DNA of 64,000 nt from Amorphophallus konjac (GCA_022559845.1 CM040128.1:71611247-71675246); one strand, 5' to 3'; positions 11,575-23,651 are shown, counted from the first letter of the stretch. A program made the numbers and translations. Notes: generated by a model from the sequence alone, not told the origin.

Positions 11575-12578
11575 TGTGGCATGACGAGCCAAGTTAACTC
11601 TGTCCCAACAGTAAGGGAGAGTGGTTGGGTGCACTGAGTAACTGGGGATACTGGCGTCTAATCAATGTGTATCCTCACGTAAAAAGCTGACCAGATTACA
11701 TAGGCGGGATGGTTAGGCATGCTGAGTAACCAAGGACTCTCGCGTGTAAAAAACATGTTTCTTCGTGTAAAAAGGCATGTGATGAACTTGACCGTGTAAT
11801 TAAAAAAAATTCTTTTTTTTTGAATAATGGTGAAATAGTTGACCCAAGGCAAATATCAAAATTTACACAAGTTTAACCTCAATACTAGTGAAAATGCTTC
11901 CCAGAGGTGTCCAATGAAATCATTTTGACAATTAAAAGAGCTTGGACGGGAACTAGTTTGAAGAGGTTGTTTTAACACTGTTATATGTGCTAGAATGAAA
12001 TTGCTCTCGATTTTTAACTTCAGATTTAAGACTTATATGTCTTGAACCATTGGCAACAATAAGGTCATTTACCTTAGCCTTTAAGAAAATTGATGAGTGT
12101 TTCTCAATTTCTACCCTCAAATGAAACTTCTCTTATGAACCATGTTGAAAATCATGAATAGTTTCATTCATGCCAATGTTCCCTCTCATCTCTAACAGCT
12201 TCATTAATTTCTTTTTCTCAATACTTGGCATTGATCCTGTCTCTCACTCTCTTAACTCCCCAGTCTTGTTTTGATGATGTCAAAGGGGGAGAGAGTGTCA
12301 AGTCATTGTGAGAGAGTGACAACTCACTGTATTGCATACAGGGGGAGAGTTTGATGTATGGGGGAGATATGAAGAGGGAGAGAGTGTAAAGAGCATCAAG
12401 TTAGGAGAGATTGATTTAAGGGGGAGAGAGTGTCAAGTCATTGTGAGTAATGTAGTGTCAAGTCAGGAGAGATTGATATGCTTATTTGTCTATTCACAAT
12501 GACTTATTCATCATAATGACTTATCTATCATGAACACTTTTCATTCATAGTTCACAATGATCTACAGTTGCCATCATC
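11575..12578 (+). other. Copia 3' spacer with repeated polypurine tracts
   Basis: No gene seen. From 12285 to 12430 the word gggggagagagtgtcaag occurs twice and gggggaga-type tracts occur at least five times. They look like duplicated polypurine-tract modules upstream of the true PPT. The sequence continues the spacer cut by the LINE at 5572. Confidence 0.6.
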
Positions 12579-12592
12579 AAAAAGGGGGAGAA
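12579..12592 (+). other. Polypurine tract of the copia element
   Basis: aaaaagggggagaa directly abuts the 3' LTR start TGTTGTGCA at 12593. It is the expected plus-strand primer site. Confidence 0.88.
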
Positions 12593-14051
12593 TGTTGTGC
12601 ATCCCTTGTTTTAATGATGACAATCTGTATCTCATTGTCTTCACCATAAGTACATGCAATATGTTGAATTGAACCTAAGCTGGTCATCAATAAAGAAGCT
12701 ATATGGCATAATAATTAATTTGCAATTGTTTGATATCCAAATGCCAAATGCAGGTATTTTGATGGCTAAATGGACCAGCCAAAGAAGAAGAATGGACCCA
12801 ATTAAATATAGAAGTTCAGCCTTCAAGATCTCCAAAACTAGTCAAATCATGCATATGGGGTGCAGGAGTCGACCAAAACTGCCTGAGAGTCGACCATAGA
12901 CTGCAGATAGAACCACCCAGGTTCTGGACTGAAGCAGAAGTCGACTCAGAGGCCCCCATGAGTCGACTCTGACTAGCAGACAGAAACGAGGTATTTCTGG
13001 GATCATCCAGAAGTCGACTCTGAAGGCCCTATGAGTCGACTCTCACCGGAGATTCAAGTTGTAAACCCTAAAAGGAACCCAATTGATACTAGATCCGATA
13101 CCCAAGGTATGGATCCATTATGGCACGCACATAGAGGGTCTAGATGGGCCAAGAAACGTGGGTTTTATCAGATTTTGTTGTTGCATAAGGAGAAGACTGA
13201 GTCTTCAACTTCTTTACTGAAAAATAGGAGTTTTTCCCACTGGTTCTCCAACTAAACTAGCAGATATTTTGTGTGTTCTTCAAAAATTGAAAAATAGGTG
13301 GCGGGAAGGCTGAAAAAAGATAGGTAGCAACGAACTAAAAAGGGCGCGACTGCTGGAGAAAGAAGCTGCATCTCGTGGGAAGGAGAAGAGAGAAAGGGCC
13401 TGCGCGACCTAGATCAAGAAGAAGAAGGACAGGAAGAAAACTAGAGAAGCGCCAGAAGATCCAGAGTTGCAGCACGACCTCTACAAGTGGAAGATCGGCA
13501 ACAATAGAAGATTAGCAGCATCAAAAGAGCAGTAGCAAGAGAAGCATCAGCAGCAGCACCAGATCAGCCCAGATCTGGAATTAGAGAAGAAGCTCGATGA
13601 ACTCCATCCACAGATCGAGATACCCAATCATCAGGAGAATTCTACACTCGATCTGTGTTCATTCGTTTATTCAATATTTCATTTTCCTTTTTGTTCTGTT
13701 AATCAAGCTGTTAGTCAACAGAGTGTTCAAGCTGTGAGTCAGCGGAGTTTTCAAGCTGTGAGTCAGCAGAAGGAAGCCTCACCGAGTTTGGTGAGGGGTG
13801 GACGTAGGCAGACTGGATGTCTGGCCGAAGCACGTAAAAATCCCTGTATCCTTTTGTGTGTGATTGTTTGCATTCACTTGTGACTTCCCCTAGATGCATG
13901 CCTAGGTCCGTCTTTGTTATGCATACAGTATACGCTTTAATTTTTGCTTAAGCCGCATAGTTTTAATTGTTCACATAAGTCTGCAATAGTTTTTGAATTT
14001 AGGGACGGATCTATTCACCCCCCTCTAGACCGCCATTCCACCTGCACAACA
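12593..14051 (+). repeat. 3' LTR of the copia element
   Basis: 1,459 bp, aligning end to end with 116-1573 with many point differences, so the insertion is not very recent. It keeps the terminal TGTTGTGCA/TGCACAACA repeat and the hairpin array at about 12863-13046. Confidence 0.92.
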
Positions 14052-14086
14052 AACGTGTAATTTTCCTAGGACTTTATTAGACCTAG

Positions 14087-14098
14087 GCTCTGATACCA
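14087..14098 (-). other. Primer-binding site of the minus-strand Tekay-like element
   Basis: On the minus strand this reads TGGTATCAGAGC, the initiator Met-tRNA type. It lies eight bases inside the end of the LTR at 14106, which fixes the element's orientation. Confidence 0.88.
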
Positions 14099-16807
14099 CT
14101 TTAACTGTCATGCCCCGAGCTTTTAATACAGATGAAGGAATTTCGGGAACGTGAACAGCCGGCATGGTAAGCCTCTCGCAAGTAAAAAAATCAGAGCGTA
14201 AGACTATCACATAAAAGTAATTGCACAAGTAATTAATCTAAAAATTTGCTTTATTCAAAATAATGATCCAAATGTACATAAGATCATGACTTTTAACATC
14301 CTTACATCCTTTGACTCAAGAAAATAGGAAATTACAATCTGACTCAACTAGACACTAGATAACTATGGCTCCTCTCGTTCAAATAGATCATCAATCACTC
14401 TCGGACCCGCTACTAGTATAATACGAATCCGATCCACTAGTATTTCTTGATAAGACAAGAAAATACATATGAGCACACTTGCACAGTAGGTATCTTCGTA
14501 TCAACATGAAGGCAATATTTAAGTGATTAATATTTTAGCTCTAGAATTTGGGTAACAATGAGGATGCGGTAAATAAGCAATGTAATCCCAAAGTAAAAGA
14601 GTCAAGACATGATCGAGTATTTGAACAAGAAAAATTCAATCATGTAGATGTAAGTTGGCCTTTCATGAATAAAAATGTACGAGCATGTAACTAGAAAGTA
14701 CTTACACAACCTTATAAAGGCTATGTACTAGAAAGTCATTAACAAGCATGTAAAAGAGCCTCGTGGATTTCACTCATTTATAAGAGAAAGTACTCCCAGC
14801 GCAATGAGACGCCAGTATCATCGTATGCATGGTTTATAGCATGTTTCTAACCATCAGCTGTGGGGGGTAGCATGGAGCCCTTGGACACAATCCGTGCCCG
14901 GTCTTACATCTTCAAGTTATAAATCCAGTTACTTTCACGAGATATAACAATAAAGTACGGCCAATAATATAACAAGTTCAATGATAGTTTCATGATACAA
15001 TTTCAAGGTAAGAATGCTTCTAGTACGAATATGGAAAGTCAAAGATTTGAGTTAGAACTAGGGTATGCTATGAAGAAAATTCGGCAGCATCACGACATAT
15101 TCTTTTCTTTTCATAAATTAAAAATATCTTAATTGACAAGTGTTAAGTTCCAAGTAATCATCAGACCAGCTAGGAACTTGGAAAACCCAACCCAAAGGTC
15201 AATCCTCAGGTTGGATAGGATCAGGAATAAAGCGGTCATTTACTGAACCGTTTCATGCAGAAAGTGGTCAGAGTCTAGACCGTTTCATGAATAGAGTCGA
15301 CGGATGGAAAAGAAGTGTCGACGCAGTGAAACCTTCTAAAGCCTTGCAGTCGTGGCAGGGCCGCTTGGTATCTTTTAGTAGTCTGGTGAATGGCCGCTAA
15401 CAGAATCTGGCAGTCGTCCATAGGGCCGCTAAGGTCCAGAACACATAAAACACTGGTAAAGTGCTTTCTATACAATTGGCTTTGATGGTACAATCAGCTC
15501 GGCGTCCTAGTGAAAATCCTAGGCTCGCGGAGTCTTACGGAGGCCTTGAAACATAATCCCCTAATCCGATAGAAGGAATATCCGGCGGAGAGGTTCATAA
15601 GTACAAAAGAGTGTGCCTATAAGTGCAAAGTGTAACTAATGGTAACATACCGGAGTACATGCCATGTACTTATGAAAATGACTCAAGAGATGAGAGTGGA
15701 TCGTGTGAAAATAGCGATCAAAACAACATTCTAAATACCACCATGAATCATGTTTCATAAACATAAGAGGAAATATTTAATTACAAAACTATAACATTTA
15801 GGCATGAAATTACATGATAACGAAAATAACGTTTAAAATCATGCACATGCTGAAACAGGGTATTTAACAGGAAAATAAGACATGATTTTTGATGATAAAT
15901 AATAAAATTATAGAGTTACTAATATGCAATTTCAATTAGGCTCGGACTGGTCCACAGAACCTGAAAACGGTCATGGACTGGCCGCCTATATGTGAAAAAA
16001 TGGTCTTACGATAGGCCGCTTGTTGTACTAAGCGGTCACTTCATCAGCCATTTCTATCTGTCAGACAGAAGTTGTAAAATAGTGAAATATAACGCTAACC
16101 TAGGGCATGTCATGCATGGAAATAATGTAAAATATGTAGTAAAGTATGCTAGAAGGTATTTAGGCCATGAACATGCATTGGTTGTGAAAAATAGACAAGA
16201 AATTTCTATTATTATTTCATTATGGCTAGGTGTATGTATGGAATATGAACGTACTGCGCAGTCTCAATGAAACATAAAATACTCCACGTACAATGCATGA
16301 AATCGACTAGAAATTGAGGGCCTTTATTCTTAACATCATGTTTAAGCCGTTCATGAGATAACCTACCTCTGGATAGAGCTCTAAACTTCGAATTTAGGGC
16401 TGGAAGTTAACCCTAGTTTCTGCTCGTCCAGAATTGAACCAGCAACTTCGTGGACTTCTAACTTCTGATCCTCTTCACCTATGGCCACTAAACTTTGACG
16501 GTAAGAAGAGGGTACAAAAAGGAACAAATAGTTCTTAAGAACCCCTATCTAATTACCTCCTTTAGGGCTTCTACTTCGTTGATCAACCTATCCCGGTCAC
16601 ACAGTCTCCTGAGTTTCTTGTACCAAACTAGCATCTTTACAAGCTTCTATCTTCCTAATGGCTTGACTTCCTAAGACAAAATTTTGAGAGTAGTTAGCCG
16701 TTACTATTATGAACAAAATACTCTAAAGAACCTACCTGAAATAATATCTCCTTACCTTAGTTCCACGCGAGCCAAAAGTAAGGGTCGCACATATGAAACC
16801 TTAGGTC

Positions 16808-16815
16808 TATTTATA
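16808..16815 (-). promoter_or_regulatory. TATA box in the minus-strand LTR
   Basis: On the minus strand this is TATAAATA inside an ACCCTATAAATAGACC context, a canonical plant TATA box placed in the first fifth of the LTR as read in transcription direction. Confidence 0.6.
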
Positions 16816-16991
16816 GGGTTAGCTTGGGTTTTGAGGATTGGAACGAACCTAGAGTCCCATTTAGGGTTCTAATTCGATCCTCAAGCACTCTAGACTCTTC
16901 TAACTAAGGGATAGCATCGATCCTGGGTGATTAGGATGCCAAAGTTCCCATCTTTTCATGCCTTCCTCCATTCACGGAATCTGCAGAGAGT

Positions 16992-17012
16992 AACGGTCCA
17001 GTTGGGACCGTT
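16992..17012. repeat. Perfect 8-bp hairpin AACGGTCC/GGACCGTT
   Basis: AACGGTCC at 16992-16999, loop agttg, GGACCGTT at 17005-17012. It is the best-preserved of several ACGGTC...GACCGTT pairs in this LTR. Confidence 0.9.
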
Positions 17013-17373
17013 TCTTGCCTTAAGCGGTCGCCCGATAGACCTTTTATATCCTTTAGCGTTAAATTTCAAATTATTCAAACTCTTTGTTATTTATCTGTTG
17101 ACTTATCTGATAATTGGTATACTTATCCTCTAAATTTCGTAAATAGCCTATTTTAGGCTTCTAGAATGTGGGCCATACCTTGTCGGCTTGATTTGGGTCA
17201 TTTGAGCTTATTTAAAAGGGCTTGATCAACCAATAAGTATTGGGTCTTATTATATTACTTTAATTAACCCAAATTCATTTAATAGTCTATTTATTTCTAG
17301 AAAAATCTAAGAAAATCAAATAATATTCTAGAGTGATTCTAAAATACTATATATAAAATTTTGGGGCATTACA

Positions 17374-18430
17374 AAACTTGCCAAAATTCAGAAAAGAATG
17401 CGCGTCTGGCTTTCTAGGCGTTCATTAGAGATTTCGTATTTTAGCCGGACTCGGAACAAAACAAGAATGAGTGACAAAGTGCTCAGACGCATAAACAGAA
17501 AACAAAACAAAAATAACAAAGAATGGGTGCACACCCCTGTGGGCGCCATTTCTTTTTTCATTTTTTATTTTTTTTCATTTTTTCGATGAATGTACGTCTA
17601 AGTGAGCTGACTCTAATTCCTATTTTTTCACATTTTTTCGAACCCAAAAACCCACTCAAAATGGCTAAAACGGTTGCATGGAATGAATAAAATAAAATAA
17701 AATCTCAAGAATGGGCGTGCAAGTGTGTTGGCGCTCATTCTTTTTTTATTTGTTATTTAAAAAGGAAATCATATCAACTATTGTAGCCAGTAATTATTTA
17801 AAATTCGTAAAAATGGAGAAAAATATCCAAAAAATCCAGAAAAATAGGGAAAAGCCAAAAATCCAATAAAAGTGGGGAAAATCACTCAAATAAGGTTGAT
17901 TTGAGGGTCAAATTGGGGTATTGTAAGTAATATGAGATGCACTCATAGTAATGTTAATTTTGGCGTGTCTACATTTCCATGTTTTGGCGTCGACTCATTC
18001 TAGAAACGGTCCTACCATCACCGCTACTGTTTAGAAATGGTCCTGGCACGTCTGCTATTTCCAAAAACGGCCCCGATATGACCGTTTTATGTCTAAGTAT
18101 TGATTAACACGAGGTTTGACCCAAGGGTTGATTTTCCTGTGTTCCTGGATGGTCTATTGATTATCTAGAACCCAACACCTTGTTCAATAAGTTATTAATG
18201 AATTATGAAAGTTAAAGAATGTGCCATTATGCTGTCAGATTCCTCTCGTAGCATGATCTTATCATTAATTCATTCCTTGAACTCGTATGTTCTAAGCTTG
18301 GTGCATTCTTACCTTGACATTGTTAGCATGAGCTTGTTGTTGAATTGTATATTATTGGCCGAACTTTATTTTTATATCTCATGGAAGTAGCTTGATTTAT
18401 AATGTAAAGATGCAGACCGGGCACTGATTG
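17374..18430. other. Orphan non-coding region between two gypsy elements
   Basis: No reading frame or domain. The first 500 bp are A/T-rich with aaaatcc- and tttttcat-like runs. At 17995-18095 there are aaacggtcc and gaccgtttta words like those in the neighbouring minus-strand LTR. This suggests a fragment of another LTR with the same architecture, but I found no terminal repeat or target duplication. Confidence 0.4.
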
Positions 18431-18472
18431 AGTCACGCCCCGAGCGCAGAAGGAACCCGAAAGACGTCATGA
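18431..18472 (-). repeat. Inverted copy of the A/B LTR terminus
   Basis: Read on the minus strand this matches the last 40-odd bases of the LTR ending at 26304 (gggttccttct then gctcggggcgtga). It lies directly before the leader and PBS of internal region A, exactly where the LTR end should be, but in reverse orientation. The rest of A's 5' LTR is not recognisable to its left. Confidence 0.7.
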
Positions 18473-18669
18473 GTTTTTGTGGTATCGGAGCCTAGGATTT
18501 CAAATTCCTAGGTAACCTCAAGTCCAAGGATAGGTCAACTCTTAAACCTGTGAGACTGGGTAGAACTAAGGGATTAAGTCATAATAGGATATCCTATCTG
18601 AAATACGAATATGTCCAACCTTATAAATATCGATATGAACTAATTAAGATTTAAATACCTTGTAGGATT

Positions 18670-19638
18670 ATGGCTGTGGAACGTGAACAATGGCGTGAGA
18701 TGCAACAAATCGTCCAGAACTTTACCCAAGCACTACAACAGATGGCGCAGGGTGGAGCACACCGTGGAGCAGGAGATCTCCACAGGAGTTTCAGAAACCT
18801 GAACCCTCCGAAGTTCACGGGTTCTTCTAACCCAGATGATGCTAAAAACTGGCGGAAAGAGATTGAAAGGATATTCTGTGTCATGCAGTGCATGGACGAC
18901 GAGAAGGTCCTGCTAGCGACGTTCCAACTAGAACGAGATGCTAGGAGCTGGTGGGAATCAGTAGAAGCTACATTATTGGAAGACAATATAACCTGGGAAA
19001 ATTTAGTTGAACATTTCAACAACAAATACTTTTCCGACCGCGTCCAAGAGAAAAAGGCCGCGGAATTTGCAGCTCTTAAGTAGAGAACTTTGACCGTGGC
19101 CGAGTATGAGGCCCAGTTCTCTAGGTTGGCTAGGTACGCACCTCATTTGGTGGGCACGGAGAAAATGAAAGCCCGACGCTTCTTGAATGGGCTTAGGCCC
19201 TAGTTCATCACTCAGCTAGCACCAATGGATATCCAAGTATATCCAGAGATTGTCCGACGTTCCCAACTGCTTGAGGATGCCACGGAACTGTCTGATAAAA
19301 TCCGTGGTAAGGACAAGAAGGAGAACGCTACTACTTCTAACAACTTCAAGCCTTCTTTTAACAAGAAGCAGCCTAATAATGGAGGTGAGTCCTCCAAGGA
19401 TAAGAAGCCCAAGCCGAACAACAAGCCATTCTCCATCACCGTACCTAAAAAAAATTGCAAGTACTATGACAAGCCTGGCCACAAGGCCGATGAATGTTGG
19501 AGGAAACTAGGAGCATGCCTCCGTTGTGAGAGTCGGGAACATCGGATCCCTGATTGTCCACTGCTGAATTAACAGACAGAAGTGACTAAGGAAGAAAAGT
19601 GCCCGGCAAAGAAGCAAGGATGTCTCCAAGCTCTATAG
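18670..19638 (+). pseudogene. Gag of Tekay-like copy A
   Basis: The ATG at 18670 opens MAVEREQWREMQ and matches the start used in copies B and C. The retrotransposon gag domain covers residues about 40-190. Two zinc knuckles are at 19459-19560: the first has lost a Cys (CKYY where C has CKYC), the second is intact ([14 protein letters not shown]). In-frame stops: TAG 19081, TAG 19201, TAA 19570, TAG 19636. The frame itself is continuous and runs on into protease, so gag and pol were one polyprotein. Confidence 0.88.
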
Positions 19639-22600
19639 GAGACGGAACCAACTGAAGGTGGACTAGTGGAAGGTATTTTAACTATTTGTTCTAAGTCTGC
19701 TCAAGTTCTATTTGATACCGGCACAACCCATTCTTTTGTTTCAAAGAAGTTTGTTGCTTCATTCTCTATGGAACCTGAATGGATAGACTTAGTGATTTCT
19801 ACCCCGTTAGGGAATGAGTCTGATATCACTTTCCATTACCCAAACTGTAAAGTCATGGTTAAAGGCCACAATCTACCTGCCGACCTGATATGTTTAGACC
19901 TACAAGGGTATGATGTCATTCTAGGTGCCGATTGGCTATCCACCCATCGGGCAACTGTAGACTACCGAAATGGGAAAGTAACATTTGTGGATTACCCAGA
20001 GTTAACTTACATTACTCCACAGAAGAGATCACTAGTTATCTTAGCTCTCCGAGCCAGCAAGCTCATCAACAAGGGATGCGAGGCATTCCTAGCATTTATG
20101 ACCGCCACGGAAGCTAAGGTGGCCAGATTAGAAGACATTCAAGTAGCTCGGGAGTTTCCCGATGTGTTCCTTGAAGACTTACCTGGTTTGCCACCGGAAA
20201 GGGAAGTCTCTTTCACCATAGACCTTATTCCTGGTGCCGGACCTGTATCCAAGGCACCCTATAGAATGTCCCCTGCAGAATTAAAGGAATTAAAGGAGCA
20301 GCTGATTGAATTATTGAAGAAGGGTTTCATCAAACCAAGTACTTCCCCAAAGGGAGCACCAGTGCTATTCGTGAAGAAGAAGGATGGATCGATGAGGCTG
20401 TGCATCGATTATCGGCAGCTGAACCACCTCACCATCAAGAATAAATACCCACTTCCGAGGATTGATGAACTCTTCGATCAGATTTCTGGAGCAAAGTATT
20501 TCTCAAAAATTGATCTTCGATCGGGTTATCACCAATTGAGGATCAAGGACGAGGATATTCACAAAACTATATTCCGAAGCAGGTACGGGCATTATGAATT
20601 TACTGTTATGCCATTTGGATTAACAAATGCCCATGCAACTTTTATGCAGCTTATGAATAGCATTTTTAGACCACATATGGACAAATTTGTTATGGTATTT
20701 ATTGATGACATTCTAATATATTCAAAGTCTAAAGAGGAGCATGAAGTACACTTGAGGATAGCATTGTAGATATTGAGGGATCATCAATTGTATGCTAAAT
20801 TTAGCAAGTGCGAGTTCTGGCTAGAAGAAGTGGCTTTCTTAGGCCATATAGTTTCAAAGGATGGAATTTCTGTGGATCCTCCAAAGGTTGAAGCTGTAAA
20901 GAGCTGGAAACGACCTACCAATACAACAGAAATATGAAGTTTCTTGGGTATTGCTGGTTATTACCGGCGATTTATCAAGAACTTCTCAAGGATTGCAGTT
21001 CCACTCACCAGGTTGACTCGCAAGGAAATACCATATGAATGGAATGAGGATTGTGAAAGAAGTTTTCATGCCTTAAAGGACCACTCGACCACTACTCCGG
21101 TCTTGGGCTTACCTGTTGAGGGAGAGAAGTATGAGGTTTATACCGATGCTCTTGGTATTGGTCTAGGATGTGTTTTGATGCAACAAGGAAGAGTTATTGC
21201 ATACTCTTCTAGGTAATTGAAGAAACACGAAGAAAACTACCCAGTGCATGACCTGGAACTAGCTGCGGTAGTGTTTACCTTAAAGATCTGGAGACACTAT
21301 CACTACAGAGAATCATTTACTGTGTACTCCGACCACAAAAGCCTTAAGTACCTATTTTCCCAGAAGGAACTTAATATGAGGCAAAGGCGTTGGCTGGAAT
21401 ACCTCAAGGATTTTGACTTTACTATTCAATACCACCCTGGCAAGGGTAATTCTGTGGCTGATGCCTTAAGTCGGAAACCAAGAGCGATGCTAGCCAGTTT
21501 GATGATTTAGGAATGGAAGTTATTGGAGAGATTTTTAGAACTTGATATAAGCTTGAACAAGGAGGAAAGGTGCATTACTCTGGCACATATGAGTTTGCAT
21601 CCGGACCTACTTTCAGAAATCAAGAGACTGCAAGAAGAAGACCCCCTTCTTGTAGACATAAAAGATAAGCTAGGTGAGAGGCCTGACTTCAAGACAACAG
21701 ATGATGGTAGACTGTTATTCCATGAGAGGACATGTGTACCAGACTGTTTTGAGTTTAAGAAGAAGATTCTAGAAGAAGCTCACTGCTCTAGGTACATTAT
21801 TCACCCTAGAGCGACTAAGATGTACAAGGACTTAAAAAGAACATTTTGGTGGCCTAATATGAAAAGGGAGGTAGCGGATTTTGTATCTCGCTGTCTCACG
21901 TGCCAGCAAGTAAAGGCTGAACACCAGAAACCTGCTGGGAAGTTACATCTTCTCGACATTCCCAAGTGGAAATGGGAAGATATCGGTATGGATTTCATCA
22001 TGGGCTTCCCTAAGTCTCAAGGCGGACATGATGGTATCTTGGTTATAATCGATCGCCTCACCAAATCGGCTCACTTTCTACCTATTAAGAGCCGTTGGTC
22101 GATTGATGTCCTAGCTGTATCAAGGAGATTGTCAGGTTACATGGTGTACCTGTAACCATTGTGTCAGACTGAGACCTGCGATTCACCTCACACTTCTGGA
22201 AGGGTCTACAACACTCTTTGGGGACTAGACTCAACTTCAGTACTGCCTTCCATCCCCAAACATATGGTCAGACAGAGAGGACAAACCAAATTGTTGAACA
22301 TATGTTAAGAGCTTGTGTTATTGACTTCAATGGAAGTTGGCATGACCATTTGGCCCTGGCCGAGTTTGCTTACAACAACAGCTACCAGGCCAGTATTCAA
22401 ATGGCTCTATTCGAAGCACTGTATGGCAGGAGTTGCCGATCTCCAATCTGCTGGGATGAAGTTAGTGAAAAATAAATACTTGGCCCAGATATGGTTGGAG
22501 ATACAAATGAGAAGGTCCAACTCATCAGAGATAGACTCAAGATAGCTCCGTCCAGGCAGAAGTCATACGCTGACAACAGAAGAAGAGACCTGGAGTTCCA

Positions 22601-23018
22601 AATTGGGGATCATGTCTTCCTCAAGGTTTCTCCTGGTCGTGGCAATAGAAGATTCGGTGTTAAAGGCAAGCTTACACCGAGATTTATTGGTCCATTCGAA
22701 ATACTGGAAAGAGTTGGCGAGGTAGCTTATCACATTGCTTTGCCTCCTCAACTATCGGAAGTGCACAACGTGTTCCACGTCTCCATGCTGAAGAAGTATG
22801 TGCACGACCCTTTCCACGTCATTGATCATAATGACCTGGTGATTCAAAAGGATCTCACATATGAGCAGAAGCCAATGAAGATTCTTGATCGAGAGATTCG
22901 AGTCTTAAGAAACAAGACCATTCCCATGGTGAAGATACAATGGAACAAATGCTTAGAGCAAGAAGCTACATGAGAAATTGAAGAATCTATGCGAAGGAGA
23001 TATCCGGAGCTATTCTAG
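19639..23018 (+). pseudogene. Pol of Tekay-like copy A (protease, RT, RNase H, integrase, chromodomain)
   Basis: The frame continues from gag. The protease active site DTG is at 19714. RT runs about 20200-20760 with the catalytic FIDD at about 20698. RNase H follows around 21120-21480. The integrase zinc-binding domain (H...C-x2-C, SRCLTCQQ) is near 21780-21910 and the core has D at 21985 and a DGQTER-like motif altered to YGQTER near 22264. The C-terminus matches the chromodomain of type-II chromoviruses. Stops: TAG 20767, TGA 20935, TAA 21214, TAG 21508, TGA 22170, TAA 22473, TGA 22971; a small deletion near 22121 shifts the frame. All of these stops fit C-to-T or G-to-A changes. Confidence 0.88.
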
Positions 23019-23644
23019 AACTGTAAGTACCCTATACCCTCCATGTCTCCATTCATGCAGTTGAATTTAGGGACCAAATTCTTTGAAGTGGGGGAGGGTG
23101 TAGCACCCCTGACAATTAGAGGAGTAAAATTTCTTAAATAAATTAAATTTTTACAAAGGAATAATTAGTTATACACTTACAAGGTCTCAACACATATTAA
23201 CAGCCAAAAATAAATAACCCAACTGAATTAGCGTCCACGGTAATGACCGTTATTCAAATATAGCGCCCGACATAAAGAACGTTATTTATTCCTCCATTTG
23301 CAATATTTAAAAAGGAAATTGCGCCCTCTTAGAGAGACGCTAATTATTAACGGCGCCCTATATGCTGGACGCCAAAAGCCCGACAATATTTAACTCCACA
23401 GTAGACCCACATACCCACGTGAGTTCCCTCAAGGGCCAACATGCAACCCAAATAACAACCCACGTGTGTCTCACACAAAACCAACCCATATATGCATGCT
23501 CGACGCTGCATGGGTTTAGCTTTTAGGGTTTTGGAAACCTGAAAGTGCAGGCGGCTGTATTAACGGTAAGGGAATCATCAACGTAAGGTAAGGTTTAAAA
23601 ACCTTGCTTTCGTTAGTTTATCACCAAGTTTAGGATCTCCTCTC

Positions 23645-23651
23645 TATAAAA
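23645..23651 (+). promoter_or_regulatory. TATA box in the A/B LTR
   Basis: TATAAAA in a CTCTATAAAACTC context, followed by C/A-rich sequence. The same box is kept in the second LTR copy at 50933-50939. Confidence 0.65.

Larger units (their letters stand above)
116..14051 (+). mobile_element. SIRE-like copia LTR retrotransposon, pol-deleted, split by a LINE
   Basis: The element is bounded by two LTRs of about 1.46 kb, each beginning TGTTGTGCA and ending TGCACAACA, a 9-bp inverted terminal repeat. Flanking 5-bp duplications are gacgt (111-115) and aacgt (14052-14056), one mismatch apart. A Met-tRNA-type PBS follows the 5' LTR and a polypurine tract precedes the 3' LTR. Between them lie a broken gag, a scrap of protease, and a long spacer with repeated gggggag tracts. 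No integrase, reverse transcriptase or RNase H of copia type is visible. Subtracting the LINE and its duplicated target (5591-11574) leaves about 8 kb. It is therefore a non-autonomous deletion derivative of the SIRE/Maximus type, sitting in the leader of a minus-strand gypsy element. Confidence 0.88.
14106..17373 (-). repeat. 5' LTR of a minus-strand Tekay-like gypsy element
   Basis: 3,268 bp, reading TGTCATGCCCC at the left and GGGGCATTACA at the right, so both ends are TG/CA with near-inverted termini. The PBS lies immediately to the left, making this the 5' LTR of an element running leftwards. Its terminus resembles those of the plus-strand Tekay-like copies here (cggggc-g/a-tga). It carries many ACGGTC, GGCCGC and GACCGTTT words, including a perfect hairpin at 16992-17012. 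The right outer flank starts aaact; the partner LTR lies outside the window. Confidence 0.85.
18473..23098 (+). mobile_element. Internal region A of a Tekay-like chromovirus
   Basis: It starts with a leader and a slightly mutated PBS (TGGTATCGGAGCC, 18480-18492), then gag, protease, RT, RNase H, integrase and chromodomain in Tekay/Del order. A polypurine tract (ggggg-a-ggg, 23090-23098) abuts the LTR at 23099. Its 5' LTR is missing apart from the inverted 42 bp at 18431. It is the left member of an array A - LTR - B - LTR. Confidence 0.88.

Noticed and set aside
14500..16900. Host gene on either strand between the copia element and 17373
   Set aside because: The whole stretch lies within a single LTR bounded by TGTCATGCCCC and GGGGCATTACA, and no frame exceeds about 90 codons.
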